From: Henckelia pumila
Taxonomy: Eukaryota > Streptophyta > Magnoliopsida > Lamiales > Gesneriaceae
Direction: 5' to 3'
DNA length: 64,000 nucleotides
Assembly: GCF_033568475.1 (NCBI RefSeq)
Contig: NC_133121.1
Span: 136,680,375 to 136,744,374, forward strand
The position numbers and the translations under genes are program-made. Below, one piece after another: positions 1 through 11,725 of the stretch. The notes beneath the pieces are model-generated. The model made no database searches and had not been told where the DNA came from. It saw only the letters and a program-made list of their open reading frames with translations. Each line of letters opens with the position of its first letter. Within the stretch, counting starts at the first letter, position 1.

Positions 1-450
1 ACTCTCGGGCGTGTCGCGTGTGTTGAGAGGACCGAGAGTAGAATTTTTATCGAAGTATTGTTAGAAATTTAGTTGCCGAGAATGAATATTGTTTGCCACT
101 GCGAAAATTACGGGGAGTCCTGCCAGAATATTAATTGTAGAATCCTAGAAGAACTCTATCAGCTACATCTATTATAAATTCAACATCCCAGTATGTTTCC
201 ATCACAACTTACTAACTCAATTTGGTTTTTCTTATTTTTGATTGCAGTATACGATCCATCTCGTTCGATTGAAAATAAACAAAGGCGAGAGATCAATATG
301 TCAGGTATCAATTAATGTGCCCTCACGTGTTCTTTAAAATTGACAACACATGTGATTATTTTTTAATGGCTGTCTCCTCTCTCCTCCTCTTTCTTATGTG
401 AAACGTACTGTTCGTCTGTTCCCATATTTCCTGGTTCTTGTGTTTCTTCT
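1..450. other. Region upstream of antisense gene, no clear gene
   Basis: This is probably the leader or early exon-intron part of the antisense gene of the Tat element. A splice-acceptor-like sequence (ttttgattgcag) ends near 246. I see no open frame that resembles a known family. Confidence 0.3.
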
Positions 451-664
451 CTTACCTTAGGTGTGAGACCTTGTGTGTATGTATATACCAAATATACTCG
501 TATATGTGCATATCTACATCTCCCTCCTCTCCATGTTCATCATCTTCGCCATTATCAATGGCGTACGGATGGTGGTGGGTGCAGAGGAGACGCACGAGTC
601 TCTGTGGTTGACAAAGGGCGGAAACGGTGGCTGTGGGGTATCGTTTCCAGCGCCTTGAGTACCA

Positions 665-1030
665 GCCATGGGCCTTCATCCGCAACTGGTGGATGCGTCC
701 AAATCTGGGCTCGGGCAAAGCTGGAAAAGGTAGCGACGAGGTACGGCGGCACTGGTTTATTCTGTCCGGCGAAATTGGCTTCAAGTTTCAGCCATGGAGT
801 TGCTTTCACAAGCTTGAAAGTATCCAAATCTGAACTTGAAAAGGAGAAGGTCTGCGAAGGCGTGGTAGCAGGTGATGTTCCAGCGAGGGGGTCCCGGTGA
901 GTTCTGGCCATGGATGAGCGTCCATGCCGTCCAGATCTGGACTCGACGGGGCCAGGGTTGTTTCGACCATGATACTCGCCAGGGAAAGCTACAACCAATG
1001 TGGCGTCGTCGGAGATGGCGGCTGACAGTG
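665..1030 (+). repeat. Three degenerate tandem units of about 120 bp
   Basis: Units begin at about 665, 791 and 907, each with GCCATGG. Each then carries a GTCCAAATCTGG-like motif about 25-40 bases later. The block is much more GC rich than its flanks. It lies between about 450 and 1110 in the antisense gene region, and the open frames here (463-900, 555-998 on the minus strand) look like by-products of the high GC rather than genes. It may be a separate insertion, but I could not find its ends. Confidence 0.5.
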
Positions 1031-1251
1031 GTGGGATGGCGGCGAGGGGAAAGATGGTGGCGAGTGATGAACATGGAAATATGGCGGATTTAAATTGTTC
1101 TATACGTACATATATGTATATTCACATAAATATATATTATTAAATTTTCTTAAAGGATTTTATTATTTTAATTTATTGAGCTAATTTATGCGGAAAAACT
1201 TTGAAAGTTTTCCTAAAAGTTATTGTTTCTATATGTTTAAAAAAAATTTGC

Positions 1252-3302
1252 AGGTTGCTCCTCACGAGGTAAGGTACTCTCGGTGCTGGTTGCTAATCGA
1301 TATACTCATCCCGCATCGTCAGCGGAGTCTGGTGACAATAGTGAAATTGAAGAGTGTTTATCATATTTGAATGATTTGAATTCTTGCGATAATAGGGGTT
1401 CCCAAGAGTCTTCAGGAGGAGTGAGAGAGCGTGTTTTGAACGAGCTTGATATTCTACCTTCATACCAAAAATTTGACTTATCCTCTAAACATATTTTTAA
1501 AATTCCCAAAAATGGAGATTCATGTCATGAACCGCCTCCGGGTTATTTCACTGTATATCTGGAGTACTTTAATTTTGGTTTTTTGGTTCCTCCTCATGCC
1601 CTTTTGATAGAAATTTTAGATAGTCTCGGGGTGAGTTTAAGTCAATTAACACCAAGCGCGATTCTCCTCTTTACGTGTTTCTTATGTAGAGTGAGCGAAA
1701 TTAAAATGTCCTCGACTATAGACTTATTTTAAGCGCTCTTCTCGGTGCGTCGTTCCATGCCGAGTTCCTATATTTATTTTCTAATTCGGGGAGATTGTAA
1801 GTTTTTATCTCGTTTTCCATCTCCGAAAAGCGATTGGAGAAAAAAGTTTGTTTATGTCTGGGATTATGGTTGGGGGGTTTCCATAGTATGGAGTCCGGGC
1901 CACCGGAAAATTATTTTTAGCAAAACTCATCGTGAGTTACAACTTGAATGTCGCTCCTTAGGTCTTTTCAAAAAGTTGGTTGATCCACAAACTTTGCTTC
2001 CTGCCGGTATTTGCGTTTTCATTCTCTTGCATGCTATTGTATTTTTTTTTTAAAAAAAATAAATGTACCTTGCTCGATGTAATTTGAGAATTTATTGTAT
2101 TTATTTATGTTTTATTCTCATTGTTTTTTTTTTATAGGGAAAAAATAAGTTTGGCGGAGGTCCGGGCGTGCATAGAGAAAAATGAGAAGGATGCGTAAAA
2201 ATGCTAAGAAAAGACTCCACAAAGGAGCGAGCTATCGTTGGTTCTCAAGAGCTTTCCCGGAGGAGGAAGTCTCCCGGGCCTTCAAATCATGTTGAGCGTT
2301 CTGGCCCACCATCCAAACGATCTGATGTGCATGACAGAAAGACTGGCGGCAAAAGGAAAGATGTTGCAGCTGGACCCGACATCGATGCACGTAGTAAAAA
2401 GGTTGAAGGTCCGAGAGATCCGAAGAAAAAACGTGACGACAAACGAGTAGTTGATCTGGGAGCTCTCGAGGGTCGCCACTTGTTCGTGGAAGGAGTGAAC
2501 CATAAAAATAATGCTGGATCTTTTTGGGATTTGAAAGATCCAGAAATTGGTTGGAGAATGGGAGCGGACCTGATTGGAGATCATGATAGGCTGCATTTAC
2601 TGCCACAACCTACCGAAGTGTTGACTCGGTCTCTTGCTTCGTCCGCCTTCCAGGTATATCATTACTTGCTTGTTGTTATTTATTACGATTTTTACGTAAC
2701 AAATAATTTTCTTTATCTATGGGTTTTTATAGATTTTATCGCTTTCTCACACTTTTCAATTTCGAGAAGAGAGGTCTCGAAATTCCGGGAAAAAATTTGA
2801 TGACGAGCTTACGTCCTTAAGGGGTGAGTGCAAAAGACTTAGTGAGGAAAACACTAAGGCTAGAGATGATTTTCTCAAGTCACAAAAGGAGCTTGAAGAA
2901 AAAACCAAAAGGTATGATGTCTTGTGCCGGGAGATGGAGGAACTTAGAGGGAAATATTCTCATGAATCAGAGACCGGTGAGATTTTTCTCAATTCTTCAA
3001 TAGGCAAGAATCTCTTGCGAAGCACCGGAGAAAAATCAATTGAAGGCTATCGAGAATCTACAGCTTTTAGAGATGAAGTAATTCAGCGGGCGATTGTTAT
3101 TCATGATGAAGTTGTCGTGGATTGTCGCCAAGAACTATGGGATACTAAACTAGTTTCGGAGGAAATTATTATGATGATTCACCCTAAAATTCCGGAGCCT
3201 AGAACTGCAAGAGTTGAGGATGACACGGATCCTCCCTTAGGGAATTTATTGGGAGGACTGGGTGATGAGGAGATGATTGAAGCTTTGCGTTTGAATTTTT
3301 AG
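1252..3302 (+). pseudogene. Antisense extra gene of Tat element (Transposase_28 type with coiled coil)
   Basis: The gene lies opposite in strand to gag-pol. The first coding block (about 1283-2053) has a segment beginning PPPGYFTVYLEYFNFGFLVP, followed by a leucine-rich stretch and GDCKFLSRFPSPKSDW. This matches my knowledge of the plant putative transposon protein family (Pfam Transposase_28). An in-frame TAA at 1730-1732 interrupts it. After a probable intron, the next block (about 2140-2652) is basic and Lys/Arg rich and ends at a GTATAT donor. The last block (about 2728-3302) is a Glu/Lys/Arg-rich coiled coil ending in TAG; part of it is out of frame near 2800. The function of this family is unknown. 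Exon borders are inferred from splice-like sites, and the start upstream of 1283 is unresolved. Confidence 0.68.
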
Positions 3303-4007
3303 CTTATACAATCAATAATGACGGTGTGTGTGTCGAAGCTACATGGAGTCTACTCTTTGGAGCCGTGGAGCAGTTTAGCTTTATTATTTCTTGCCACTTT
3401 TGGGCAAAAAATTTTTTTGTAACAAAGTCAAAGTCATAGACTTTGTCTGTTCTTTTTGAGTAAGTAAGTAGTTGGTGGAGGAGCAAAGGAAAAAGAATGA
3501 TTTCTTTATATATATATATATTCAATTTTGTCGATTATCATATCTCTTTTGCATTTTGAATTTGCTATTGCATATTTGTTTGATGAATAAAATAATATCG
3601 CTTTAATATTGGAGTACTTGAGAGGGGATCAGTCTCCCAAGATTTTGTCTCATGGGGAAGTCCTAAACCCACTTAGTACGTGGTGAGGTATCCCGAAACT
3701 TGTAATATTATTATTTCGTCTTGACCTCTTACAACGTCATAATTTCAAATGTCCCCTGGGGCTGGTCAAGCCTCTTATTGTTGGGAATTTTTTTTTATGA
3801 TTGCTAGGGTCTATGACGTTTACATCGTAAGTAAGCGTTAGTATAGGAGAGGAGATATGATAAGCTTTCGACAAAGTGATCTGTTTGTATAACAAAATAA
3901 TCATATTAGTTGAAAACTACATAACAAAATTGTAGTATCAAAACATAAAAAAAATATGCTAGTAACAAAAAAGGTAGATTTAGCCTATTATTGGCGAGAG
4001 TTGCATT
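3303..4007. other. Spacer between antisense gene and integrase end
   Basis: This non-coding AT-rich spacer lies between the 3' ends of two converging transcription units, the antisense gene (plus) and pol (minus). It contains a short TA run near 3510 and no family-like open frame. Confidence 0.5.
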
Positions 4008-5753
4008 TTATGCATAAAACTTCTTCAGGTTGGCCACGTTCCAAGATCTGGGAAGTATTCTTCCATCTGAATGTTGGAGGCGATATGTTTCCATCTTTAC
4101 AATCTCAATTACTTTGTACGGGCCTTCCCATTTTGGGTCTAATTTACCCACAGACTTCAAGATGTCGGATTTTCTCAAGACCTGGTCTCCTACTTGAAAA
4201 GATCTTGGTTTGACTCTGTCATTGTATGCTTTAGTCATACAAGCTCGATATCTCTCGGCTCGTGTCGAAGCTTCATCTCTCAGTTCATCCACCAAGTCCA
4301 ATGAAATTCAGAGGGCTTGGTCATTCCCAGATGAAGTGTACTGTTTCACTCGCCATGATTGCTCTCCAATTTCGGCAGGAACCACAGCTTTCGCTCCGTA
4401 GGCCAGGTTGAAAGGAGATTCTCCTGTTGAAGAGCGTGGAGTGGTTCGATATGCCCATAGAACACTTGGCAACTCATCCACCCATTTTCCTTTGGCATTG
4501 CCTAGGCGTGTTTTGAGGTGCTGTAGAATGGTCCGATTGGTGACCTCGGTTTGCCCATTTGCTTGAGGATTCCCTACAGAAGTGAAGAACTGCTTGATAA
4601 AGAGTCCTTTGCACCAGTATTTTATCTTTGCTCCAGAGAATTGAGTTCCATTGTCTGAAACCAAGGTTTGAGGAATGCCAAATCTGCATAATATATTCTT
4701 CCATAAGAAATTGATTACATCTCTCTCGGATATTTTGGCCAATGGTTCAGCTTTGACCCATTTGGTGAAATAATCCACACCTACTATTAGAAATTTTCTT
4801 TGTCCGATAGCAGGAGGAAAATGACCTACCAAATCCATTCCCCATTGAGCAAAAGGTAGAGGACTTTCCAGGGGCTGTAAGATTGTAGCCGGCTGGTGAT
4901 GGAAATTAGCATGCTCTTGACATGCGTGACAATGTTTTGCTAACTCAATAGCGTCTTGCTTCATCGTTGGCCAAAAGTACCCTTGGCGCAATGCTTTCCC
5001 CGCAAGAGCTCTGCCAGCTAAGTGATTTCCACATATTCTTTCATGAATTTCACGGAGCACATAGTTTCCCTTAGCTGGCGTTAGACACTTTAGGTAAGGT
5101 GAAGAGAAACCTCTTTTGTACAGTTCTCCGTCAATGATCGTGAACCGAGCAGCTCTCACTCTAAGTTTTCGAGCTTCGACTTGGTTAGCAGGTAGTTTCT
5201 CCTGCTTCAAATAGTCGATTATTTCATATTTCCAACTAGGTTCTTCGCTGTCAGCACAGAAGATTGTAACATCACTTCCATCAGTTTTTTCCTTGCCATA
5301 AGTTAGGAATGTAATTTTCCTATTATCAATGTTGGCCAAGGAGCTTGCTAACTTGGCAAGGCGGTCTGCTGACTCATTTTCCCCTCTAGGTATCTGCTTT
5401 ATATCATAGCTGTCTAAACGCGAGAGAAGCTCATTCACTTGAGTGAGGTATTCAAGCATTTTATCTTCCTTCGCTTCATAATTTCCATTAACCTGACTGA
5501 TGATAAGTTGGGAGTCACTGTGTATCGTCAGTCTTTTTGCTCCGACCGACAGAGCCAATTTAATTCCCATGATGAAAGCTTCATATTCTGCCTCATTATT
5601 CGTTGCATGGAATAGAAATTTGACGGCATATTGAAATTTATCTTCCTGTGGGCTCTCCACAACTATACCTGTACCGCTTCCTGTAGAGGTTAATGATCCG
5701 TCGACATAAACCATCCATGTCTGGGTGGAGCTTTCTTCTTGAGTTACTGTCAT
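4008..5753 (-). pseudogene. pol: Tat pol: second RNase H and integrase (C-terminal part of polyprotein)
   Basis: From its N-terminus the product has an RNase H-like domain (starting near WMVYVDGSL, with NNEAEYEAF and HSDSQLI) and then integrase. The integrase shows a zinc-binding HHCC region (HERICGNHLAG, CHACQ) and a catalytic core with D in GMDLVGHFPPA, D in LVSDNGTQF and a downstream E. The RNase H sits between the RT-linked RNase H and integrase, as expected for Tat elements. Integrase would insert the cDNA. An in-frame TGA at 4308-4310 cuts off the last 97 codons (4008-4301), which stay in the same frame and still read as an integrase tail (WEGPYKVIEI). The frame is also shifted relative to the RT block upstream. 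Confidence 0.88.
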
Positions 5754-5758
5754 CTCTA

Positions 5759-6703
5759 CTAGAAAATCAGCCAGAATTTGTGCTTTAATCGTGGACGCGG
5801 GCGATATTCAATTCCATATTGGCTTAGTTCAACAGCCCACTTAACCATTCTTCCTGATGCTTCAGGACTCGAGATAATTTGTTTGAGAGGATGATTGGTG
5901 AGTACAATTATTGGATGATATTGAAAATAAGGACGTAGTTTTCTCGCTGCAGTTACCAAAGCTAGTGCCAGTTTCTCGATCTTTGTATATCTTAATTCTG
6001 CTCCGTGTAAAGTTCGACTGATATAATAAACTGGTTTGTGCTCACGTCCTACTTCAGAGACCAATACTGCACTTACCGCCTCCGCAGATATTGCCAGATA
6101 AATCAACAGGGTGTCACCTTCGTTTGGTTTTACCAACAACGGCGGAGAGGTCAGATGCACTTTCAACTCGTCAAATGCTTGCTGACACTCTTCTGTCCAT
6201 TGAAAACCTTTCCCACTCCTCAACATTTTGAAAAATGGTAAACCCTTGTCTGCAGATCTTGAGATAAATCGGTTGAGGGCGGCCAAACGTCCTGTCAACT
6301 CTTGGATGCCTTTTACACTCTTTGGAGGATTCATGTTTAAAATTGCTTTGATTTTTTCAAGGTTGGCCTCTATTCCTCGTTCTGACACCATATAACCGAG
6401 AAATTTGCCTCCTCGTACACTAAAAGTGCATTTATCCGGATTAAGTTTCATCCTGTATTTTCTGAGTATACTGAAGCATTCTTCAAGATCTTCCAAGTGA
6501 TTAGATGCTTGAATACTTTTGACGAGCATTTCATCTATATAAACTTCCATGTTACGCCCGATCAAGTGTTCGAACATGGTATTTACCAGACGTTTATAGG
6601 TAGCTCCAGCATTTTTCAACCCAAACGGCATTACATCATAACAATAAATTCCTCGATCAGTGACGAAACTTGCTTTTTCCTGGTCTTCTGGCGCTAGGCC
6701 GAT
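5759..6703 (-). pseudogene. pol: Tat pol: reverse transcriptase C-terminal half and RNase H
   Basis: The block contains MPFGLKNAGATYKRLV, then YIDEMLVKS at the polymerase active site, the thumb (KFLGYMVSERGIE) and an RNase H segment (KPVYYISRTLHGAELRYTKIEK). Ty3/gypsy RT normally has YIDDM; here the second catalytic Asp is Glu, which should impair synthesis. An in-frame TAG at 6704-6706 separates it from the RT fingers. A one-base shift near 5770-5790 ends it early and puts the next domain in another frame. All of this points to old neutral decay. Confidence 0.88.
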
Positions 6704-8245
6704 CTAATTGTATCCTTGATATGCATCAAGAAAAGTGAGCAGCTCGCATCCTGCTGTCGAATCGACTAACACGTCAATTCGAGGGAGTGAAAACGGATCT
6801 TTGGGGCATGCTTTGTTGAGATCAGTGAAATCTATACACAAACGCCACTTTCCTCCCGGCTTCGGTACTAAAACCACATTTGCAAGCCAATCTGGGTATG
6901 AAACTGGCCTTATGTATTTTGCCGCTAAGAGTTTCTCCACTTCAGCGGCTATATGCCGATTTTTTTTTGGACCAAATGCTCTTTTCTTTTGCTTTACTGG
7001 TCTTATTTTTGGATCAACATGGAGGTGATGAAGTTCATATTCATGAGATATTCCTGACAGATGCTCATCACCCCAAGCAAACACGTCCAAATTGCGACCA
7101 AGAAAATTTTTCAACTTCTCTTCCAATTCAGGAGGTAATTCGGTTTTGATTTTCAGTGTCTTCTTGGGATTACTCGGTACGATTTCTACATGCTTTAGAT
7201 TTTTGGTTGCTGTTATTCTTTCTTTGCTCTCGGCTTCCTCATCCACCAAGTGTATTTCGTTTTCACGTAAAATTTTACCAGGTTTCGGTGCTCTTTTCTC
7301 ACTAGAAACTTGTCTTTTACGATTTTCTGATGAACCCCGTAGTGTCACCGCATGACACTCTCTGGCTAGACGATGGTCACCAATGGCTTCTCCTACTCCT
7401 CCTGGAGTCGGAAACTTCAGCTTCATATGATATGTCGATCCGATGGCTTGGAATATATTGAGACTTGGTCGTCCCAATATCACATTGTATGCAGATGAAG
7501 TCTTTACTACAAGAAATTTCACCATCTTAGTAGACCTTTTGGGGCAAGAACCCAAGGAAAGAGGAAGCGTTACTTCTCCCAAAGCTTCAACTATTTCTCC
7601 GGAAAATCCAACTAGTGGAGTGTTGACTGGAGCTAACTGTGCATTACTAATACCCAAATTCACGAATGCATCATGAAAAATTATGTCGGCTGAACTTCCT
7701 GAATCCACTAGAATTTTCTTTACCCAAAAATTGGAGATTGTGGCTGAGATAATTAAAGCATCATTATGGGTGCCCCGAGGGTTCTCCAGATCTTTGTCAC
7801 TGAATGATAATCCCTCTTGGATGGTTCCAATTTCATATATCGATAAGGATGTGGGGCTAGATAAATTGTTGGTTCCTTTTTCTGCCCGCAGAAGAGCTTT
7901 TCTTGAATTGTTCGAGTCGCCACAAGCAGGCCCCCCAGTGATTACGGCAATTACCCCTCCCGAGGGCAAATTTTCATCAGCTTGTTCATGTTGTTTCCCA
8001 GTTTCATCATGTCGCTTTTGATAGTCACATTTTGGTTGTTCGTCCTGACGCCTGTCATCTCGCTTCTCACCGCGGGACTTGTCCACAAAATTTCCCAAAT
8101 GCCCGCGTTTTATGAGTTTTTCAATTTTTGCTCGCAAACTGAAGCAATCTTCTGTAGTATGACCTTTATCTTTATGAAAATGGCAGTACTTGTCCGAACA
8201 CTGGCGCTTTGGGTTATTTTGCATTGGGCGAGGGGGACGCAACAA
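6704..8245 (-). pseudogene. pol: Tat gag zinc knuckle, protease and reverse transcriptase N-terminal half
   Basis: The block starts with a Cys/His motif (CHFHKDKGHTTEDC) typical of the Tat gag nucleocapsid end. An aspartic protease follows with LVDSGSSADII, where DSG is the catalytic triplet. It ends with RT fingers and palm (YIRPVSYPDWLANVVLVPK, KWRLCIDFTDLNKACPKD, FLDAYQGYN). The TAG stop directly after FLDAYQGYN lies in the middle of the RT domain, so the two halves were once one frame. The frame upstream is shifted against the gag block. Confidence 0.88.
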
Positions 8246-9334
8246 CCCTTGTTTTTTAGCCTTTACCAGTATATCGGTCAGACGTGCATTGAGGGGTGTA
8301 TTTTGGAGGCAGGGGGCTCTGTGCTGTTCGCTTCTCGTCTCGCTTTCTAATATCTGATTTATCTTCTTCTCTCTTTCTTCTATTCAAGTAGTGTGGCTCT
8401 ACAGATTCTTCAGTCCGTATGTATTTCTCAGCTCTTTCCAATAATTCCTCTAATTTTATTGCGGCCTTCCCGCTATTGATTCTTTGAACTTCCGATGGCG
8501 CAAGTTTTGTTGCATTATTCCAGCTAACAAATCATGGTTCACGTGTAAGACTTCGTGCACCGCATGAGTAAATCGCCGAACATAGTCCCTCAAACATTCT
8601 CCTTCTTTTTGAATGACTGTGAACAAATATGCTGCTGTTTTTGGGTATTTTTTGTTAATTGAGAATTGCTGAATGAAGCAGTCAGTAAGTTGCTCCAAAT
8701 TGGCAATAGATCCAGAGGGTAACTTATTGAACCATGTGAGTGCTCTTCCTGATAACGTTGTTTGGAAAATCTTACAGTATGCAGCATCTGTGATATCATA
8801 CAAATCCGTTTTCGCATAGAATTTGTCAATATGGTCTTGGGGGTCACTCGTTCCATCGAACTCAGGTAAGCTGGGGATTTTGACTTCCTTTGGTAATGCT
8901 TCAGATAATATGTCATCCGTGAAGGGGCTTCGACATGACGGCAAAATTGCGGACATATTCTCTTCAGTTACATGTGTGCGATATCCATCCTTCCGAGCTG
9001 GATTAGTGATCTTGTTTTCGCCAGAATTGTCATGAACTGTGTGAACACTTGCTTCACCGTCTTTCTGAGTAGTATTTTTCTTGGTCCCCTCTTGATCTTT
9101 ATCATTCACTTTAGACTTATTTTTATTTGGGTCTCCGTTATTAGGGTCAAGAGATGACGAGCCTTCAGTCTGAGCCTTTTTCTTGCTGCTTTTGCGCTTG
9201 CGGGTTTCTAGGTACTGAGCAACTGCATCTTTTGCTGCGAGTGCTGCTGTGTTTTCCATTAGCGCAGTCAAGTCTTCACGGGTGAGAGTAATACTCGGCG
9301 GTGTGTTTCCATTGTTAATATTTCCTTGAGACAT
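8246..9334 (-). pseudogene. gag: Tat gag (capsid region), frameshifted
   Basis: The best start is the ATG at 9334 (MSQGNINNGN). The open frame extends upstream through the primer site and LTR, but that part is not expected to be translated. The N-terminal third is rich in Lys, Ser and Asp. The retrotransposon gag domain follows (KIPSLPEFDGTSDPQDHIDK, FQTTLSGRALTWFNKLP, FIQQFS). A one-base frameshift near 8460-8470 ends the frame. The rest (8256-8441, beginning MERAEKYIRTEES) continues in another frame, with a second shift near 8250 before the zinc knuckle. Confidence 0.85.
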
Positions 9335-9370
9335 TTTTGAAGTAATATGTGTTCTCAATGACGTAGTGAA

Positions 9371-9392
9371 TGGGTTCCCACAGACGGCGCCA
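9371..9392 (-). promoter_or_regulatory. Primer binding site of Tat element
   Basis: On the minus strand the sequence is TGGCGCCGTCTGTGGGAACC. It lies three bases after the LTR end CTACATCA and 37 bases before the gag ATG. The first eight bases fit the tRNA-Asp 3' end that Tat elements use as primer. Confidence 0.75.
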
Positions 9393-9395
9393 ATA

Positions 9396-9678
9396 TGATG
9401 TAGCCAAAAATCACTTGTACTCGACACGTTGCTTTCGCAAAGTCCGGAATATGAATAAGTCCTTGTACATTCCCTTGGAAGATCTTCAGTGGGTTGTTCC
9501 TACGTCACAAAACAAAGTCAGAGGAGCCGGGAGGGTTCCCGACGAAGGCGCTCCGACACTCAAGTCAGCGATTACTCAAGGAATAATAATCGAGAGTAGA
9601 GCGATATAGTGCTTAAGAAAGTGTGTACCTTAATAATGAGGTGACTTGACCTATTTATAGATATTCAGAGAGTTTCAC
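9396..9678 (-). repeat. 5' LTR of Tat element, downstream part (R/U5 side)
   Basis: The segment ends CTACATCA on the minus strand, directly before the primer site. A TATA box (CTATAAATAG on the minus strand) lies at 9651-9660, so transcription should start shortly downstream and run toward gag. The upstream boundary at 9678 is the TTCAC target duplication of the nested chromovirus. The LTR resumes at 16560. Confidence 0.78.
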
Positions 9679-10872
9679 TGTAGCGACCCGACCCGGATCC
9701 ACTACCTAATCAAAGTTAAGAGCATAATTAAGCATGCATTAAATCAAATTGCTGCGGAAGACTAAATACAAGTAGACCGGCAGAATACAACCGGCTAATC
9801 AAACTCGATTTATACAACCCAATCGAATTACTTTAAATAAAACCTACAGCTAATCCTGCTGTCTTCAAGGTCACTGGCTACTCCAGGCTCCTGGTGCTCA
9901 ATCCTGCACCTATACCTGCCCCATCTAATAGGGTATCCAGATGCACAGAAAATACTGGACGTGAGCTCTAAGCTCAATACGAAAGCACGGATAAACATAC
10001 AAATATGATGCATGCAAATGACCGGGTATCCATAACTGGCTCATCTCGAAAGATATACAGATGTACAGGCACAAGATGATATGCACATGCCGCATAACAA
10101 TAATAACATGCAAACACATAAATACAACATATAAGCATGCATATCCGCTGGCAATCTCAGTCAGTACTTACGTACCTTTCTAAGGCAGTCCTAGTAGTCC
10201 CACTCTAGGTTCCAAGCCTATCATCAAGTCTACAATGCAAATACCCATGCATCATTCAATAAGCGCTAAAAGCCTGAACTAAGCTATTGCATACTCCTAA
10301 ATAATTTAAGGAGACCATAGCTATACCTGCGTCCGTAGTCAGCCCACTGATGTTGACTATCCCGCAACTAGGGCACTCCCCTGCTGCGAATCCACAGCCT
10401 CGAACACGGCTCTACAACAAGAGCACTGCTCCGCTACTATGTCAGACACTGTCTGACTATACTAAAACAAATATCCTACTCGAACTCTAGAATAAGAGTA
10501 CCCAAAGCCTTAAAATAGGATCACGAGGGCGAAGGAGAGAATTCGGAATTGGCAAGAAATGAATGCCTCGGACCTTATATTTATAAGCATTGATCGGAAC
10601 CTCCGATCCTCGATCGGAACGTCCGATCCTGCCATCGGAGCTTCCGAACATCCTTATCTGCCACATGTCAAAATCTCACTGGTTGACTTCGGATAGGGCG
10701 ATCGGAGCTTCCAATCCCGATCGGAGTTTCCGATCCTGCCACACGTCATGCATGACGTAATATCGATCGGAGATTCCGATCCTGATCGGAGCTTCCGATC
10801 CTTCAGATACCAAATTGGTTTAATTAACATAATTAATCTCTTAATTACAAATTTCGGTTACGGGGTACTACA
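9679..10872 (-). repeat. 3' LTR of nested chromovirus
   Basis: This 1194-bp copy is shorter than the other LTR. It lacks a block of about 184 bp present at roughly 15497-15680 in the 5' copy, and it has fewer GATCGGA palindromes. The short shared bases at the break favour a deletion here. A TATA-like ATAAATATAA on the minus strand lies near 10576-10586. Confidence 0.9.
10576..10802 (-). promoter_or_regulatory. Array of GATCGGA..TCCGATC palindromes upstream of LTR TATA box
   Basis: About eight units with the form GATCGGAnnnTCCGATC lie in the U3 part of the LTR, immediately upstream of the TATA-like box in the transcription sense. A similar and longer array is at 16238-16492, and diverged units lie at 16900-17115. 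Spacing and orientation suggest a repeated transcription-factor site, but no factor can be named from the sequence. Confidence 0.55.
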
Positions 10873-10984
10873 TTCTCCCTCACTTAAGATATTTCGTCCT
10901 CGAAAATAGATCTTAAGTACCGAATGCAATACAAGGTACAAAAACATTCCTTATTCAAATCAAACGTTACAACCGAATACAACT

Positions 10985-11725
10985 CAAAACTGAAATCAAA
11001 ACAACTCAGGATGGTCTTCACGCATCCTTTCTTCAAGCTCCCAAGTAGCTTTCTCAGTGCCTCGGCGCTGCCACTGAACTAAAACCAAAGGAATGACTTT
11101 GTTCCGTAATAACCTTATCCTTATAATCCAGGATACGAATAGGTTTCTCAGCATAGGTCAAATCCTTGCTCACTTGAACCTCAGACTGCTGCAGAATATG
11201 AATCTCATCCGCCACATACGGTCGCAACAGTGATACGTGGAACACGTCGTGAATACTGGAAAGATGCGGTGGCAAAGCTAGTCGATAAGCGAAATCGCCA
11301 ATGTTCTCCAAGATCTCAAACGGACCGATAAACCTGGGAGACAACTTGCCTTTAAGACCAAATCTGAGAATCTTACGAAAAAGTGACATTCTCAGAAATA
11401 CTGTCTCCCCCACTTCTTTCTAGAAGAATGGAGTATGACAAGTCGCCCGTACAACGACTCAACAGGTGTCCTCCCAATGCTACGATGGTACCCATTGTTG
11501 TACGCGAACTTAATCAATGACAACTGATGTGGCTAAACTGAACCAAAAATCCATAGTACACGCCCAAAACATGTCCTCCAAGGTATGGATAGCGCTCTCC
11601 ATCTGACCATCTGTCTCTGGATGATATTCAGTATTTAAACTGAAAGCATTGCTCGTAGCACGCTGGACACTCCCCCAGAATATGGAAGTACCTGGGTCTC
11701 GATCGCTGACAATGCCCACCGGCAT
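10985..11725 (-). pseudogene. pol: Chromovirus integrase C-terminal remnants
   Basis: The upstream block (11510-11725) reads as an integrase core end, with VSDRDP and YHPETDGQ as landmarks. The downstream block (11054-11413) has the GPF/Y region ([20 protein letters not shown]) and [13 protein letters not shown]. In a shifted frame, 10990-11090 still reads [19 protein letters not shown], the chromodomain-like tail of this clade. The core catalytic residues upstream are not recognisable. Frameshifts and a gap at 11414-11509 make it non-functional. Confidence 0.85.

Noticed and set aside
555..998. 147-codon minus-strand frame opposite the antisense gene region
   Set aside because: It falls in a GC-rich tandem repeat. 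Frames on both strands stay open by composition, and none resembles a protein family.
9335..9427. Upstream extension of gag beginning MSSTSDFW
   Set aside because: It overlaps the LTR end and primer binding site, which are not translated in such elements. The ATG at 9334 is preferred.
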